64,000 nucleotides of DNA from CALHVX01 sp039198065 (lineage in GTDB: Bacteria; Pseudomonadota; Gammaproteobacteria; Pseudomonadales; Azotimanducaceae). The notes under the pieces were generated by a model, which was given only the letters and a program-made list of their open reading frames with translations, did not search any database and was not told the DNA's origin. The position numbers and the translations under genes are program-made. The DNA lies in assembly GCA_039198065.1 (NCBI GenBank), contig JBCCTU010000002.1, forward strand, positions 62,001 through 126,000, read 5' to 3'. Shown in pieces: positions 26,889-35,997 of the stretch (its first letter is position 1; each line of letters opens with the position of its first letter).

Positions 26889-28001
26889 GTGACGGACGGT
26901 TCAAGCGACGTAAGCGGTCGCACCCATACGGCGGGGAGTACGCCGGCGGATGCGCCGATGTTTACCCTCGGTGCATTGGCGGACACCCTGGACGTTCGCC
27001 TCGATGGCGACCCCGAGTTACCGATTGGCCGGCTGGCCACGCTCGCAGATGCACAGCCTGGGGATCTGTCACACTGTTCAAGTGCGGCCTACCGCGACCA
27101 ACTCGCGACCAGTAAGGCCACAGCGGTCATTCTCTCTGCGGACGACCGACCACTGTGGCCTCACGCCGCACTGGTCAGCGACAATCCTTACTTAAGCTAC
27201 GCTCGCGCGTCGCAGCTCTTTGCCGCGGCTCGGAACCGACCCGTTGGGGACAGCCGGGGGCAGGCGATTGCCGCAGATGCCGTCGTTGATCCATCCGCCA
27301 TTCTTGGCCCCCAGGTTGCCGTAGGCACCGGCGCCGTCATTGGCCCCGGCGTTGTGCTTCACGCCCAGGCGGTCGTAGGCGCTGGATGCACGGTGGGTCG
27401 GGACTCGGTAATCCACGCCCGTGCAGTGCTGGTCGAAGGCGTGCGTCTCGGGGAGCGCTGCACGATTCACAGCGGTGCGGTGCTCGGCGCTTCGGGCTTT
27501 GGCTTTACGCCCGATGAGCGCGGTCACTGGGTCGAGATTGCCCAGCTTGGTGGTGTCGTCGTTGGTAACGACGTCAGCATTGGGGCGAACACGACGATTG
27601 ACCGTGGAGCGCTCAGCGATACGGTGATTGGTGATGGCGTAAAGATCGACAACCTGTGCCAGATCGGCCACAACACGGAAATCGGCGCGCATACGCTCAT
27701 CTGCGGTTGCGTCGGTGTCGTCGGCAGCACCAAGATTGGACGGCACTGCGTCCTGGCCGGCGGTTCGGGCGTTGGTGGTGACCGGCCGATCGAACTGTGC
27801 GACGGCGTCATTCTCAGCGCCTGCTGCCTGGTCACGCAGTCAGTCACCGTTCCCGGCACCTATGGCAGCGGGACGCTGCACGCCCCCCTTGGTCAATGGA
27901 AGCGAAACGCTCTGCGTTTTCAGCAGCTTGATGGCATGATGCGCCGCGTGAAGCGGCTCGAGCGCTTTCTTCGGGGCCAGGGATACGACCCCGATTCCTG
28001 A
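26889..28001 (+). CDS. lpxD: UDP-3-O-(3-hydroxyacyl)glucosamine N-acyltransferase LpxD
   Basis: 370-residue left-handed beta-helix acyltransferase, third step of lipid A synthesis. The N-terminal uridine-binding domain contains LATLADAQPGDLSHCSS, the hexapeptide-repeat domain runs from about 130 to 300, and the catalytic region includes GANTTIDRG and CQIGHNTEIGAHT (catalytic His). The N-terminal 25 residues are longer than usual; the GTG start could be replaced by the ATG at 26949. Ends in a basic coiled helix. Confidence 0.95.
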   Translation: MTDGSSDVSGRTHTAGSTPADAPMFTLGALADTLDVRLDGDPELPIGRLATLADAQPGDLSHCSSAAYRDQLATSKATAVILSADDRPLWPHAALVSDNPYLSYARASQLFAAARNRPVGDSRGQAIAADAVVDPSAILGPQVAVGTGAVIGPGVVLHAQAVVGAGCTVGRDSVIHARAVLVEGVRLGERCTIHSGAVLGASGFGFTPDERGHWVEIAQLGGVVVGNDVSIGANTTIDRGALSDTVIGDGVKIDNLCQIGHNTEIGAHTLICGCVGVVGSTKIGRHCVLAGGSGVGGDRPIELCDGVILSACCLVTQSVTVPGTYGSGTLHAPLGQWKRNALRFQQLDGMMRRVKRLERFLRGQGYDPDS

Positions 28002-28089
28002 ATCGCCTGCTGGGTCTCTGCCCGGCAGCCGGTGGCGGTCGAGCGCATCGGCTTACGGAAAAGAAGAACAGACTGAGGCAGCGGAGACG

Positions 28090-28566
28090 GTGACAAACGA
28101 GGCCCCGGACAGCGGTAAGCTCATCAACGAGCTTTTCGAGTATCTACCCCATCGCTACCCGTTCCTGCTCGTGGATCGGGTAACGGAACTGGTTGTCGGT
28201 GACCGAATCAGCGGCTACAAGAACGTGACGATCAACGAAGACTTCTTCAACGGTCACTTTCCTGGGCAACCGATTATGCCCGGTGTGTTGATCGTCGAGG
28301 CTATGGCACAGCTCTCCGGTGTGCTCGCCTTCGAAACAAAGAACCGCCGCCCGGCCGACGGCATGCTCTATTACCTCGCGGGAACCGATAAGGCACGCTT
28401 CAAGCGACCGGTCGTGCCCGGTGACCGCCTCGACATGCGTTCACGGCTGCGCGCCGACAAGCGCGGTGTGCTGAAGTTCGAATGCGAGGCCGCAGTCGAT
28501 GGGCTGGTCGCATGCTCGGCTGACATAACCGTCATGGCGCGGGAAACTCCCGCTCCTGAGTTATGA
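28090..28566 (+). CDS. fabZ: 3-hydroxyacyl-[ACP] dehydratase FabZ
   Basis: 158-residue hot-dog-fold dehydratase of type II fatty-acid synthesis. The signature PHRYPFLLVDRV contains the catalytic His, and FFNGHFPGQPIMPGVLIVEAMAQ (quoted in part) contains the catalytic Glu. GTG start with GCGGAGA upstream. Its stop overlaps the lpxA start (ATGA), coupling fatty-acid and lipid A synthesis, which compete for the same 3-hydroxyacyl-ACP. Confidence 0.96.
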   Translation: MTNEAPDSGKLINELFEYLPHRYPFLLVDRVTELVVGDRISGYKNVTINEDFFNGHFPGQPIMPGVLIVEAMAQLSGVLAFETKNRRPADGMLYYLAGTDKARFKRPVVPGDRLDMRSRLRADKRGVLKFECEAAVDGLVACSADITVMARETPAPEL

Positions 28567-29387
28567 GCGAACCGCGCGCGCCGTTTGATAACGAGATCAT
28601 TGCGCCGGGGATCGATCCTCGGGCGATTGTTCATGAGCGCGCCGTGTTGGGGGAACGGGTAACCGTCGGTCCCTGGTCCATTATCGGTCCCGGTGTTGAG
28701 ATCGGTGACGACAGCTGGGTCGGTCCGCACGTTGTCATCAAGGGTCCGACGCGCATCGGTCGCGGTAACCGCATTTTTCAGTTCGCGACCGTAGGCGACG
28801 ATACCCCGGCGCTGGCCTTCGGTGGTGAAGAGACCTGGCTCATCGTCGGCGACCATAACGTCATCCGCGAGGGGGTCACGATTCACCGCGGTACGGCCCA
28901 GGATGCCTCGAAAACGATCATTGGCAACCACTGCCTACTCATGGCGTACGTCCACGTGGGCCACGATTGCGTGCTCGGGGATCACGTCATCATGGCCAAC
29001 AACGCCGGCGTAGCGGGTCACGTGAGTGTTGGCGATCACGCGAATTTTGGCGGCTTCGCCGCAGTTCCCCAATACCGTCGCGTGGGAGCCTTTACCCACA
29101 TCGCGGGTATGAGCCTGGTACTAAAGGATGTGCCGGCGTACATGACCGTCAGCGGCAACCCGGCTTCCGCGATCGGGCTCAATCTGGAGGGTTTGCGTCG
29201 ACGCGGCTACGATTCCACGCGCATCGACGCGCTGAAGGCCGCGCACAAAATTGTCTACCGCGAAGGCCGCACCACCAAAGATGCACTCGGCGCGCTCGAA
29301 TCCCTCGCCGCCGAAGATGAAGCGGTACAGCGGTTCCGCGACAGCATTGTCGATTCGAAACTCGGCATCATCCGCCCCCGTAGCTGA
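28563..29387 (+). CDS. lpxA: UDP-N-acetylglucosamine acyltransferase LpxA
   Basis: 274-residue first enzyme of lipid A synthesis. It is a left-handed beta-helix with hexapeptide repeats (PWSIIGPGVEIGDDSW, GPTRIGRGNRIFQFATVGDD quoted in part), the catalytic-His region LMAYVHVGHDCVLGDHV and the C-terminal helical bundle from about 195. It has about 12 more N-terminal residues than E. coli LpxA. Confidence 0.95.
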   Translation: MSEPRAPFDNEIIAPGIDPRAIVHERAVLGERVTVGPWSIIGPGVEIGDDSWVGPHVVIKGPTRIGRGNRIFQFATVGDDTPALAFGGEETWLIVGDHNVIREGVTIHRGTAQDASKTIIGNHCLLMAYVHVGHDCVLGDHVIMANNAGVAGHVSVGDHANFGGFAAVPQYRRVGAFTHIAGMSLVLKDVPAYMTVSGNPASAIGLNLEGLRRRGYDSTRIDALKAAHKIVYREGRTTKDALGALESLAAEDEAVQRFRDSIVDSKLGIIRPRS

Positions 29388-30543
29388 TCGGCTGCAGGTC
29401 GGTATCGTCGCCGGTGAGCTGTCCGGTGATGCACTGGGTGCCGGCCTCATGGCGGCGCTGCGTCGCCATCGCCCTGAGGTTCGCTTTCTTGGCGTAGGCG
29501 GGCCAGCGATGGTGGATCAGGGTCTCGAGTCGCTGGCGGACTTCGAGACACTGTCGGTTAACGGGTTTAAAGATCCGTTGCTGCGGCTGCCGGCGCTGGT
29601 GCGGCTGCTCCGTAGCCTGGAGTCGGCGTTTCTTGCGACGCCGGTCGACGCGGTGATCGGCGTCGACTTCAACGTCTTTAACCTGCTGCTCGAACGACGG
29701 CTGAAGCGTCGCGGTTTGACGACCGTGCATTACGTCAGCCCGTCGGTCTACGCCTGGCGTCGAGGCCGGGTGCGGTCTGTGGCCCGGGCCGCAGACCTGC
29801 TGCTGGCGCTGTACCCGTTTGAAGCCTCGTTCTATGTCGGGATGCCGATTGAGGTGGCATACGTCGGTCACCCGTTGGCGGACCGGATTTCACCGCATGC
29901 CCACGGCCTCGAGGCCCAAGCCATGGCCCGGCAGACCCTCGGCATTGACCCGACTCGGCGCTGCTTTGCACTTTTGCCGGGAAGCCGGCGCAGCGAACTC
30001 AAGTACCACCTGGAATTGTTTCTCGATGCGGCTGAGCTCATCGATGCGCGCCTGGGCGCGGCGGTCTGGGTGTTGCCCTGTCCTCGATCGGCGCTGCGAC
30101 AGCCGATTGAGGTCGCGCTCGGGCGGCGCCCGGCACTCGAGGTGATTGTTGACGACGCAGAGGCGCAGCGCGCCTTAACGGCCTGCGACGCCGCGCTGGT
30201 CAAATCCGGTACGTCGACGCTCGAGGCTATGTTGCTGCGTCGCCCTATGGTCGTTTCCTATCGGCTTGGTCGCTTGAGTCATGCTGTGCTGCGCCGCCTG
30301 GTACACGCGCGGTACTTTGCGTTGCCCAACATCCTCGCGGCGGAAGAACTGGTGCCGGAGCTGATTCAGGACGACGCGACGGCTGAGCGGCTTGCTGGGG
30401 CGTTTCTCAAGATCCGCGAAGGCGCGGGTGCCGGCTACCTCGCGCGTTTCGCTGAGCTGCACGCGCTGCTGCGCCGCGATGCCAGCGAGCAGGCCGCTCG
30501 GGCCGTGCTCGACCGCGTCGTTCGGGACCAGAAAAACCTTTAG
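29347..30543 (+). CDS. lpxB: Lipid-A-disaccharide synthase LpxB
   Basis: About 398-residue GT-B glycosyltransferase joining lipid X to UDP-2,3-diacylglucosamine. Family segments are IVAGELSGDALGAGL, HYVSPSVYAWRRGR, VGHPLADRI, LPGSRRSELKYHL and KSGTSTLEAML. The start is uncertain: the frame is open inside lpxA from 29251, no good Shine-Dalgarno is seen, and a TTG at 29347 or a CTG at 29392 (just after the lpxA stop) would give a normal N-terminus. The usual GIDAPDFN motif reads GVDFNVFN here. Confidence 0.92.
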   Translation: MSIRNSASSAPVADRLQVGIVAGELSGDALGAGLMAALRRHRPEVRFLGVGGPAMVDQGLESLADFETLSVNGFKDPLLRLPALVRLLRSLESAFLATPVDAVIGVDFNVFNLLLERRLKRRGLTTVHYVSPSVYAWRRGRVRSVARAADLLLALYPFEASFYVGMPIEVAYVGHPLADRISPHAHGLEAQAMARQTLGIDPTRRCFALLPGSRRSELKYHLELFLDAAELIDARLGAAVWVLPCPRSALRQPIEVALGRRPALEVIVDDAEAQRALTACDAALVKSGTSTLEAMLLRRPMVVSYRLGRLSHAVLRRLVHARYFALPNILAAEELVPELIQDDATAERLAGAFLKIREGAGAGYLARFAELHALLRRDASEQAARAVLDRVVRDQKNL

Positions 30544-30547
30544 CCGC

Positions 30548-30589
30548 TTGGCGCCGCCACCTGTTCTGCGGGAACATGGCGGGCGCCAA
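30548..30589 (+). promoter_or_regulatory. Long hairpin between lpxB and rnhB
   Basis: A nearly continuous 17-bp stem: TTGGCGCCGCCA (30548-30559) pairs with TGGC-G-GGCGCCAA (30577-30589, one bulged G), and an inner TGTTC/GAACA closes a TGCGG loop. No T run follows, so an attenuator, RNase site or mRNA stabiliser is more likely than a simple terminator. Confidence 0.6.
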
Positions 30590-30600
30590 CCGGAGTCCCC

Positions 30601-31377
30601 GTGACCTCAGATTCTGATCGTTTGCTAAGTTCTGATTTCTGCCCTTCGCTCGCGGTCGCGCCTGCGCGAGGTAGCCCCGGGGGCCGCTGGGCACCGGTAC
30701 TCGAGTGGCCCTGCGGGGGTGACCGCACCGCCTGGACGAATTCCTCGATCGGGTCCGTGATCGGCCCTCTGATCGGCCCTCTGATCGGAATAGACGAAGC
30801 CGGGCGGGGCCCCCTTGCCGGGCCGGTCTGCGCCGCAGCCGTGCAACTGCCCGAGACCTTCGATCGCTCCGGGCTCACGGATTCCAAGCGGTTATCCCCT
30901 CGGCGTCGGGCCGGGCTAGCACAGCGCCTTAAAGCTGAGGGCGCACTGTGGGCCCTTGGCTGGGCGCAACCGGCGGAAATCGATCGGCACAATATTCTCG
31001 CTGCGACCCATCTGGCGATGGCTCGAGCCCTGGATACGCTGGTGCGTGACTATGGCAGCGACCTGCGTCGCGACTGGGTACTCATTGATGGCAACCGGAA
31101 CCCGGCTCGCTTCCCGGCGGTGCGGCGGGTTGGCTCAATCGTCAAAGGCGACCAGATCGTAGCCGAGATCAGCGCCGCATCGATCCTTGCGAAAACGGAA
31201 CGCGACGCGGTAATGGAAGCGCTCGATGACGCTCGCCCGGGCTATGGATTCGCCGAGCATAAGGGGTACCCAACCGCTACGCATCTTGCGGCCCTCACCA
31301 GGCTTGGGCCCTCTGATGCCCACCGTCAGAGTTTTGCACCGGTAGCGCGTGTGTCGAAGGGCCGCGTTAACCGATGA
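30601..31377 (+). CDS. rnhB: Ribonuclease HII with N-terminal extension
   Basis: 258-residue ribonuclease removing ribonucleotides and RNA from RNA:DNA hybrids. The core starts at GIDEAGRGPLAGPV (about 63, with Asp and Glu ligands) and includes TDSKRLSPRRR, LIDGNR and VKGDQIVAEISAASILAK. RNase HII is normally about 200 residues; here about 55 extra residues precede the first strand, ending in IGSVIGPLIGPLIG, encoded by a 12-bp repeat. The GTG at 30601 gives this longer form; the GTG at 30757 would give a normal-length protein starting in the repeat. It overlaps dnaE by four bases. Confidence 0.93.
   Translation: MTSDSDRLLSSDFCPSLAVAPARGSPGGRWAPVLEWPCGGDRTAWTNSSIGSVIGPLIGPLIGIDEAGRGPLAGPVCAAAVQLPETFDRSGLTDSKRLSPRRRAGLAQRLKAEGALWALGWAQPAEIDRHNILAATHLAMARALDTLVRDYGSDLRRDWVLIDGNRNPARFPAVRRVGSIVKGDQIVAEISAASILAKTERDAVMEALDDARPGYGFAEHKGYPTATHLAALTRLGPSDAHRQSFAPVARVSKGRVNR
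30747..30790. repeat. 12-bp repeat in the rnhB N-terminal extension
   Basis: Units GATCGGGTCCGT (30747), GATCGGCCCTCT (30759), GATCGGCCCTCT (30771) and a partial GATCGG (30783) encode IGS/IGP-type residues directly before the first catalytic strand. The core TCGGCCC and the 12-bp period match the gspD minisatellite, but here it lies on the coding strand. Confidence 0.8.
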
Positions 31378-34300
31378 GCGCGGTGCTTGAAGCGAGCGGC
31401 CCGCTCGCAGAACCGGCGCGCCCCACCTTCGTGCACCTGCGAGTGCACAGCGAGTTTTCGTTGAGCGACAGCATCGTACGGATCAAGGCGCTGGCAGCAC
31501 AGGTTGCGGACCAGGGTATGGCCGCTGTCGCGATTACGGACCAGGGCAATCTGTTTGCGTTGCTCAAGTTCTACAACGCCTGTCTGTCGAAGGGTGTCAA
31601 ACCGATCGTCGGCGTGGATCTGCTGCTGTCCACGGGCGCATCGGAGGAGGACGGGCAGCGTGCCCGCAAGACGCCCCGGCCGCGGGTCACGCTGCTGGCC
31701 CAGAACACGACCGGCTATCAGCGCCTGCGCGAGCTGGTGTCGTCGTGCTACGTCGAGGGCGACGAGTACGGCACGGTGCCTCGAGAAGCCGTGCTGACGC
31801 GAACGGATGGACTCATTGCGCTGTGTGGCGGTATGGATGGTGAGATCGGTCAGGCCTTGCTTCGCGACGATCGGGCGCTGGCCGAGGCTCGCCTCGGCGA
31901 ATGGGCAAGCGCTTATCCCGACCGTTTCTACTGCGAGATCAGCCGCGTCGGCAGACCACAGGAGGAGCAGCACCTGCGGGCCGCTGTGGAGCTTGCGGCA
32001 GTGCATGACGTGCCCGTCGTTGCCACGAATCCTGTGTGTTTCCTCACTGCAGAGGACTTTGAAGCACACGAGACTCGGCTGTGCATTCAGCAGAGCCGAA
32101 CGCTCGACGATCCGGCGCGCGAGCGAACCCACACGGACCGACAGTACCTGTCCAGCGTGGCCGAGATGCAGCAGCGTTTTGCCGATCTGCCGGTGGCGCT
32201 CGCGAACAGCGTGGCCGTTGCCGCCCGCTGCACGCTGTCGCTGAAGCTCGGTGATTACTTTTTGCCAAATTACCCCGTACCCGAGGGGGTCTCACTGGCA
32301 GCCTTTCTTGAGCAGTGCGCGCGCGACGGTCTCGAGACGCGGCTTCTAGACAGTCCACCGGTGCGGCCGATTGCTGAGTACGACGAGCGGCTGGCCTTCG
32401 AGCTCGGTGTCATCAATCAGATGGGCTTCCCCGGCTACTTCCTCATCGTCATGGAGTTCATTCAGTGGGCGAAGGGCCAGGCGATTCCCGTGGGTCCAGG
32501 CCGGGGGTCCGGCGGTGGCTCACTGGTGGCCTATGCGTTGGGTATCACGGATCTCGATCCGCTCGCCTATGACCTGCTGTTCGAACGGTTTCTGAATCCC
32601 GAGCGGGTGTCGATGCCGGACTTCGACATTGACTTCTGCATGGAGGGTCGCGATCGCGTTATTGCGCACGTGAGCGAGCGCTATGGGCACAATGCGGTCA
32701 GTCAGATCGTTACCTTTGGCACCATGGCTGCGAAGGCCGTGGTGCGCGACGTTGCGAGGGCGCAGAACAAATCGCTCGGGCTCGCCAATCGATTGGCGAA
32801 TCTGATTCCCTTCGAGGTCGGGATGACGCTTGCGAAAGCGGTGGCCGAGAACGGTGAGCTGAAGGAGTTCATTGAGCAGGACGTCGAAGCCCAGGAGATC
32901 ATGGAGATGGCCTTCAAGCTCGAAGGCATCGTGCGCAACGTCGGCCGGCACGCGGGCGGGGTGGTGATCGCGCCATCGGCGCTGACGGACTTTGTGCCGC
33001 TCTACTCGGAAGAACTCGGCGCCGGTCTGGTGTCGCAGTTTGACAAGGACGACGTCGAAACTGCGGGGCTGGTGAAATTCGACTTCCTCGGCCTCAAGAC
33101 TCTGACGATCATTGACTGGGCCGTGGCCGCGGTGAATGCCAACCTGCCGGGCGATGGATGTCCGGTCGTGCTCAAAGACATACCCCTCGACGATCGAGAA
33201 ACCTACGGCTTACTGCGGCGTGCGGACACGACCGGTGTGTTTCAGCTGGAAAGCCGAGGCATGAAGGATCTGATCAAGCGGCTGCTGCCGGACTCGATCG
33301 AAGACATCATTGCACTGGTGGCGTTGTTTCGCCCCGGACCCCTGCAGTCCGGTGCTGTCGACGACTTCATCAATCGTAAGCACGGCCGCGAGCCGGTCAG
33401 TTTTCCGCACCCAAGTCTTGAGCCCGTGTTGAACACGACCTACGGCGTGATTCTTTATCAGGAACAGGTGATGCAGATTGCGCAGGTGCTTGCCGGCTTC
33501 AGTCTTGGCCAGGCCGATCTGCTGCGCCGGGCCATGGGTAAAAAGAAGCCGGAAGAAATGGCCAAGGTGCGCGAGCAATACATGGCCGGTGTTGTTGAGC
33601 GCGGCATTGACCTTGAACTTGCCGGACAGATCTTCGACCTGATGGAGAAGTTTGCGGGCTATGCGTTCAACAAGTCCCACAGCGCAACCTACGCCCTCGT
33701 GTCGTTCCAGACTGCCTGGCTGAAGACCCACTTTCCGGCCCATTTCATGGCTGCAACGCTGTCCGCCGAACTGCAGAACACCGATAAGATTGTCACCCTC
33801 ATCGATGAAACACGCCGCCTCGGGCTGGTGGTGGAACCGCCCAACGTCAACGAGGGTGGGCTGCGCTTCGAGGCCCGGGGCGAACTTGAGCGCCGCGCCG
33901 ATGGCAGCGTTTCTGGCCAGGCTGTTACGCGTATCGTCTATGGGTTGGGGGCGATTAAGGGCGTCGGTGAAGGGCCGGTCGCGACGATCCTCGAGGAGCG
34001 GGCAGCGAACGGGCCGTTCGTCGATCTCGATGAGTTTCTGAGTCGCGTTGACGGACGGCGTCTCGGTCGTCGGGTGCTGGAAGCGCTCATCAAAGCCGGT
34101 GCCATGGATTGCCTCATGGGCGCGCTGTCCACCGATGAGGCCCGCGCTAACCTGCTCAACGCACTGCCGCAGGCCCTGGCCCGGGCGGAACAAACGGCGC
34201 GCAATGCGGAAGCCGGCATGGCGGACCTGTTCGGCTCAGTGGCGGTACCGGAAAAAGTCGTGCAGCTGCGTGAGCGGGTTGCACCCTGGCGTCGAGCCGA

Positions 34301-34994
34301 ACGGTTGCAGCACGAGCACAGCGCGCTGGGTCTGTACCTGACCGGTCACCCGATCGATGACTACACGGCTGAGCTCAAAGCCATCGCGCCAAAGCCTATC
34401 TCCGCGCTGCGGCCGCGGAAAGGCCGCCAGCGCGTCGCGGGTTTCGTGGCCAACGTACGCACGATGCGCAATAAGAAGGGTGAGTTGATGGGCTTCGTGC
34501 AGCTCGATGATCGTCGCGATCGGGTGGAGTGCGCGCTGTTTGCCGAGCCGTTCGCCGAACATCGGGACAAGCTCGGGAAAGACCGGGTATTGGTTCTCGA
34601 CGCCGAGGTGCAGGCGGACGAGTACTCCGGCGGCATCAAGCTGCGCGTCGCTCGGGTCTACACGGTGCAAGAGGCTCGGGCCGCGTTCGCGACGGCGTTG
34701 GAACTCTCGGTACGTGACGGCAGCGAAGCGGCGGCCCTGCTTGCTGGATTGCGCAGCCGCCTCGTTGAGGCACGGCTGCCGGAACAGGGTTGCCCGCTGG
34801 TGTTTCGTCTGCGCACGGACGAAGCAGAGGTCGAGCTCGCCGCTGCGCCGCAATGGTCCGTATTACCGTCGGACGAGCTACTCGATTGGTTGCGGGGCAT
34901 GCTTGGCCCGGATCAGGTGCGGCTGCGCTACGACGGCAAGACCGACACGGGCGGCGTGCGCGCCGTCGATTCGTCTGCCGCGGCAAACGATTGA
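31374..34994 (+). CDS. dnaE: DNA polymerase III alpha subunit DnaE
   Basis: 1206-residue replicative polymerase. An N-terminal PHP domain (FVHLRVHSEFSLSDS) is followed by the polymerase domain with PGRGSGGGSLVAY and the catalytic PDFDIDF, then HhH (IKGVGEGPV) and OB-fold domains (RVAGFVANVRTMRNKKG, quoted in part). Length is slightly above the usual 1160. The stop is 10 bases before the tilS start; accA, which sits between dnaE and tilS in E. coli, is absent here. Confidence 0.97.
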   Translation: MSAVLEASGPLAEPARPTFVHLRVHSEFSLSDSIVRIKALAAQVADQGMAAVAITDQGNLFALLKFYNACLSKGVKPIVGVDLLLSTGASEEDGQRARKTPRPRVTLLAQNTTGYQRLRELVSSCYVEGDEYGTVPREAVLTRTDGLIALCGGMDGEIGQALLRDDRALAEARLGEWASAYPDRFYCEISRVGRPQEEQHLRAAVELAAVHDVPVVATNPVCFLTAEDFEAHETRLCIQQSRTLDDPARERTHTDRQYLSSVAEMQQRFADLPVALANSVAVAARCTLSLKLGDYFLPNYPVPEGVSLAAFLEQCARDGLETRLLDSPPVRPIAEYDERLAFELGVINQMGFPGYFLIVMEFIQWAKGQAIPVGPGRGSGGGSLVAYALGITDLDPLAYDLLFERFLNPERVSMPDFDIDFCMEGRDRVIAHVSERYGHNAVSQIVTFGTMAAKAVVRDVARAQNKSLGLANRLANLIPFEVGMTLAKAVAENGELKEFIEQDVEAQEIMEMAFKLEGIVRNVGRHAGGVVIAPSALTDFVPLYSEELGAGLVSQFDKDDVETAGLVKFDFLGLKTLTIIDWAVAAVNANLPGDGCPVVLKDIPLDDRETYGLLRRADTTGVFQLESRGMKDLIKRLLPDSIEDIIALVALFRPGPLQSGAVDDFINRKHGREPVSFPHPSLEPVLNTTYGVILYQEQVMQIAQVLAGFSLGQADLLRRAMGKKKPEEMAKVREQYMAGVVERGIDLELAGQIFDLMEKFAGYAFNKSHSATYALVSFQTAWLKTHFPAHFMAATLSAELQNTDKIVTLIDETRRLGLVVEPPNVNEGGLRFEARGELERRADGSVSGQAVTRIVYGLGAIKGVGEGPVATILEERAANGPFVDLDEFLSRVDGRRLGRRVLEALIKAGAMDCLMGALSTDEARANLLNALPQALARAEQTARNAEAGMADLFGSVAVPEKVVQLRERVAPWRRAERLQHEHSALGLYLTGHPIDDYTAELKAIAPKPISALRPRKGRQRVAGFVANVRTMRNKKGELMGFVQLDDRRDRVECALFAEPFAEHRDKLGKDRVLVLDAEVQADEYSGGIKLRVARVYTVQEARAAFATALELSVRDGSEAAALLAGLRSRLVEARLPEQGCPLVFRLRTDEAEVELAAAPQWSVLPSDELLDWLRGMLGPDQVRLRYDGKTDTGGVRAVDSSAAAND

Positions 34995-35004
34995 GGACAA
35001 CCCG

Positions 35005-35997
35005 GTGGTCGACGGCGACGCGCATCGGTTGACGCCCTCGGGACCCGCTGGCACCGGGGAGCCGGTCGCCACCGCGGTTCGCTGCTGGCTTGGTGCCTGG
35101 CGCAGCGGTCGACGAGACCCGCGGGTGGTCACGGCCTTTAGTGGCGGCCTCGATTCGACGGTATTGCTCCACGCCTTAGCGCTGGCCTGTGCCGAGGAAC
35201 AGGTGCCGTTGCGGGTTGTCCACGTCAATCACCGGTCTCACGCACAGAGCGCGGCCTGGGCCGATCACTGCCGCCAGCAGGCGCAGCAGCTCCAGGTACC
35301 CATCGACGTGCGGGTCACCGCGGAGGCGCTCGACCCGAGCGCGCCCGGGTTCGAGGCCCGGGCCCGGCGCGCGCGCTTTGCTGCATTTGCGACGTGCGTG
35401 GTGACGGCCGACAGCGCCCTGGCACTTGCGCACCACGCGAACGACCAGAGCGAAACCCTGTTGCTGCGCATGTTTCAAGGCCGGGGCGTGGTGCCGATGC
35501 GGTCGGAGCGGCCGTTCGCCGATGGGCTGATGGTTCGGCCGCTGCTTAAGCTCCCAAAGACGGCGCTGCGCGCGTATGCGGCGCACCACGCGTTGACCTG
35601 GATTGATGACCCAAGCAACGCATCCGAGGCGCCGGATCGCAACTGGCTGCGTCATCGAGTTCTGGCGCCCGCGCGCGATCGCTGGCCCATGGTCGATGCA
35701 CAGCTCGCCCGCGTGGCTGCGGAGGCAAACGAGCGGCTGACGTTGCTCGAAACGCTGCTCCGCCAGCGCGACGCGCTTAGCCGGTCAGAGCTTGCCGGAC
35801 CGGATCAGCGTGCGCTGCTCAGGAGCTGGTTGGCGTCGCGCGGCGAGTTCGAGGTAACAGACCGAGCCCTTGACGAGTTCCTGCGCCAGCTTGCGAGTCC
35901 TCCCGATCGTCGGCCTCGCCTGCGCCTTGCGTCGGGCTGGTTGCTGCGCGACGGAGACGCGGTCTGCTATCAGTCGGACGGGGCCACCGAGTCCTGA
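35005..35997 (+). CDS. tilS: tRNA(Ile)-lysidine synthetase TilS, short form
   Basis: 330-residue ATP-dependent enzyme that puts lysidine on C34 of tRNA-Ile(CAU), making it read AUA. The PP-loop AFSGGLDSTVLLHAL lies at about 36-50, followed by VVHVNHRS, EARARRARF, AHHANDQSETLLLRMFQGRG (quoted in part) and the LRRxWL-like substrate-binding domain (LLRSWLASRG). The GTG at 35005 has GAGGA 7 bases upstream; the open frame reaches far back into dnaE. The protein ends after the middle domain (DGDAVCYQ) and lacks the C-terminal domain of the 430-residue E. coli enzyme. Confidence 0.9.
   Translation: MVDGDAHRLTPSGPAGTGEPVATAVRCWLGAWRSGRRDPRVVTAFSGGLDSTVLLHALALACAEEQVPLRVVHVNHRSHAQSAAWADHCRQQAQQLQVPIDVRVTAEALDPSAPGFEARARRARFAAFATCVVTADSALALAHHANDQSETLLLRMFQGRGVVPMRSERPFADGLMVRPLLKLPKTALRAYAAHHALTWIDDPSNASEAPDRNWLRHRVLAPARDRWPMVDAQLARVAAEANERLTLLETLLRQRDALSRSELAGPDQRALLRSWLASRGEFEVTDRALDEFLRQLASPPDRRPRLRLASGWLLRDGDAVCYQSDGATES

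Noticed and set aside
31326..32132. Minus-strand frames opposite dnaE (31326-32132 and 33210-34193)
   Set aside because: Antisense to a highly conserved polymerase gene; long frames in this orientation are expected at this GC content.
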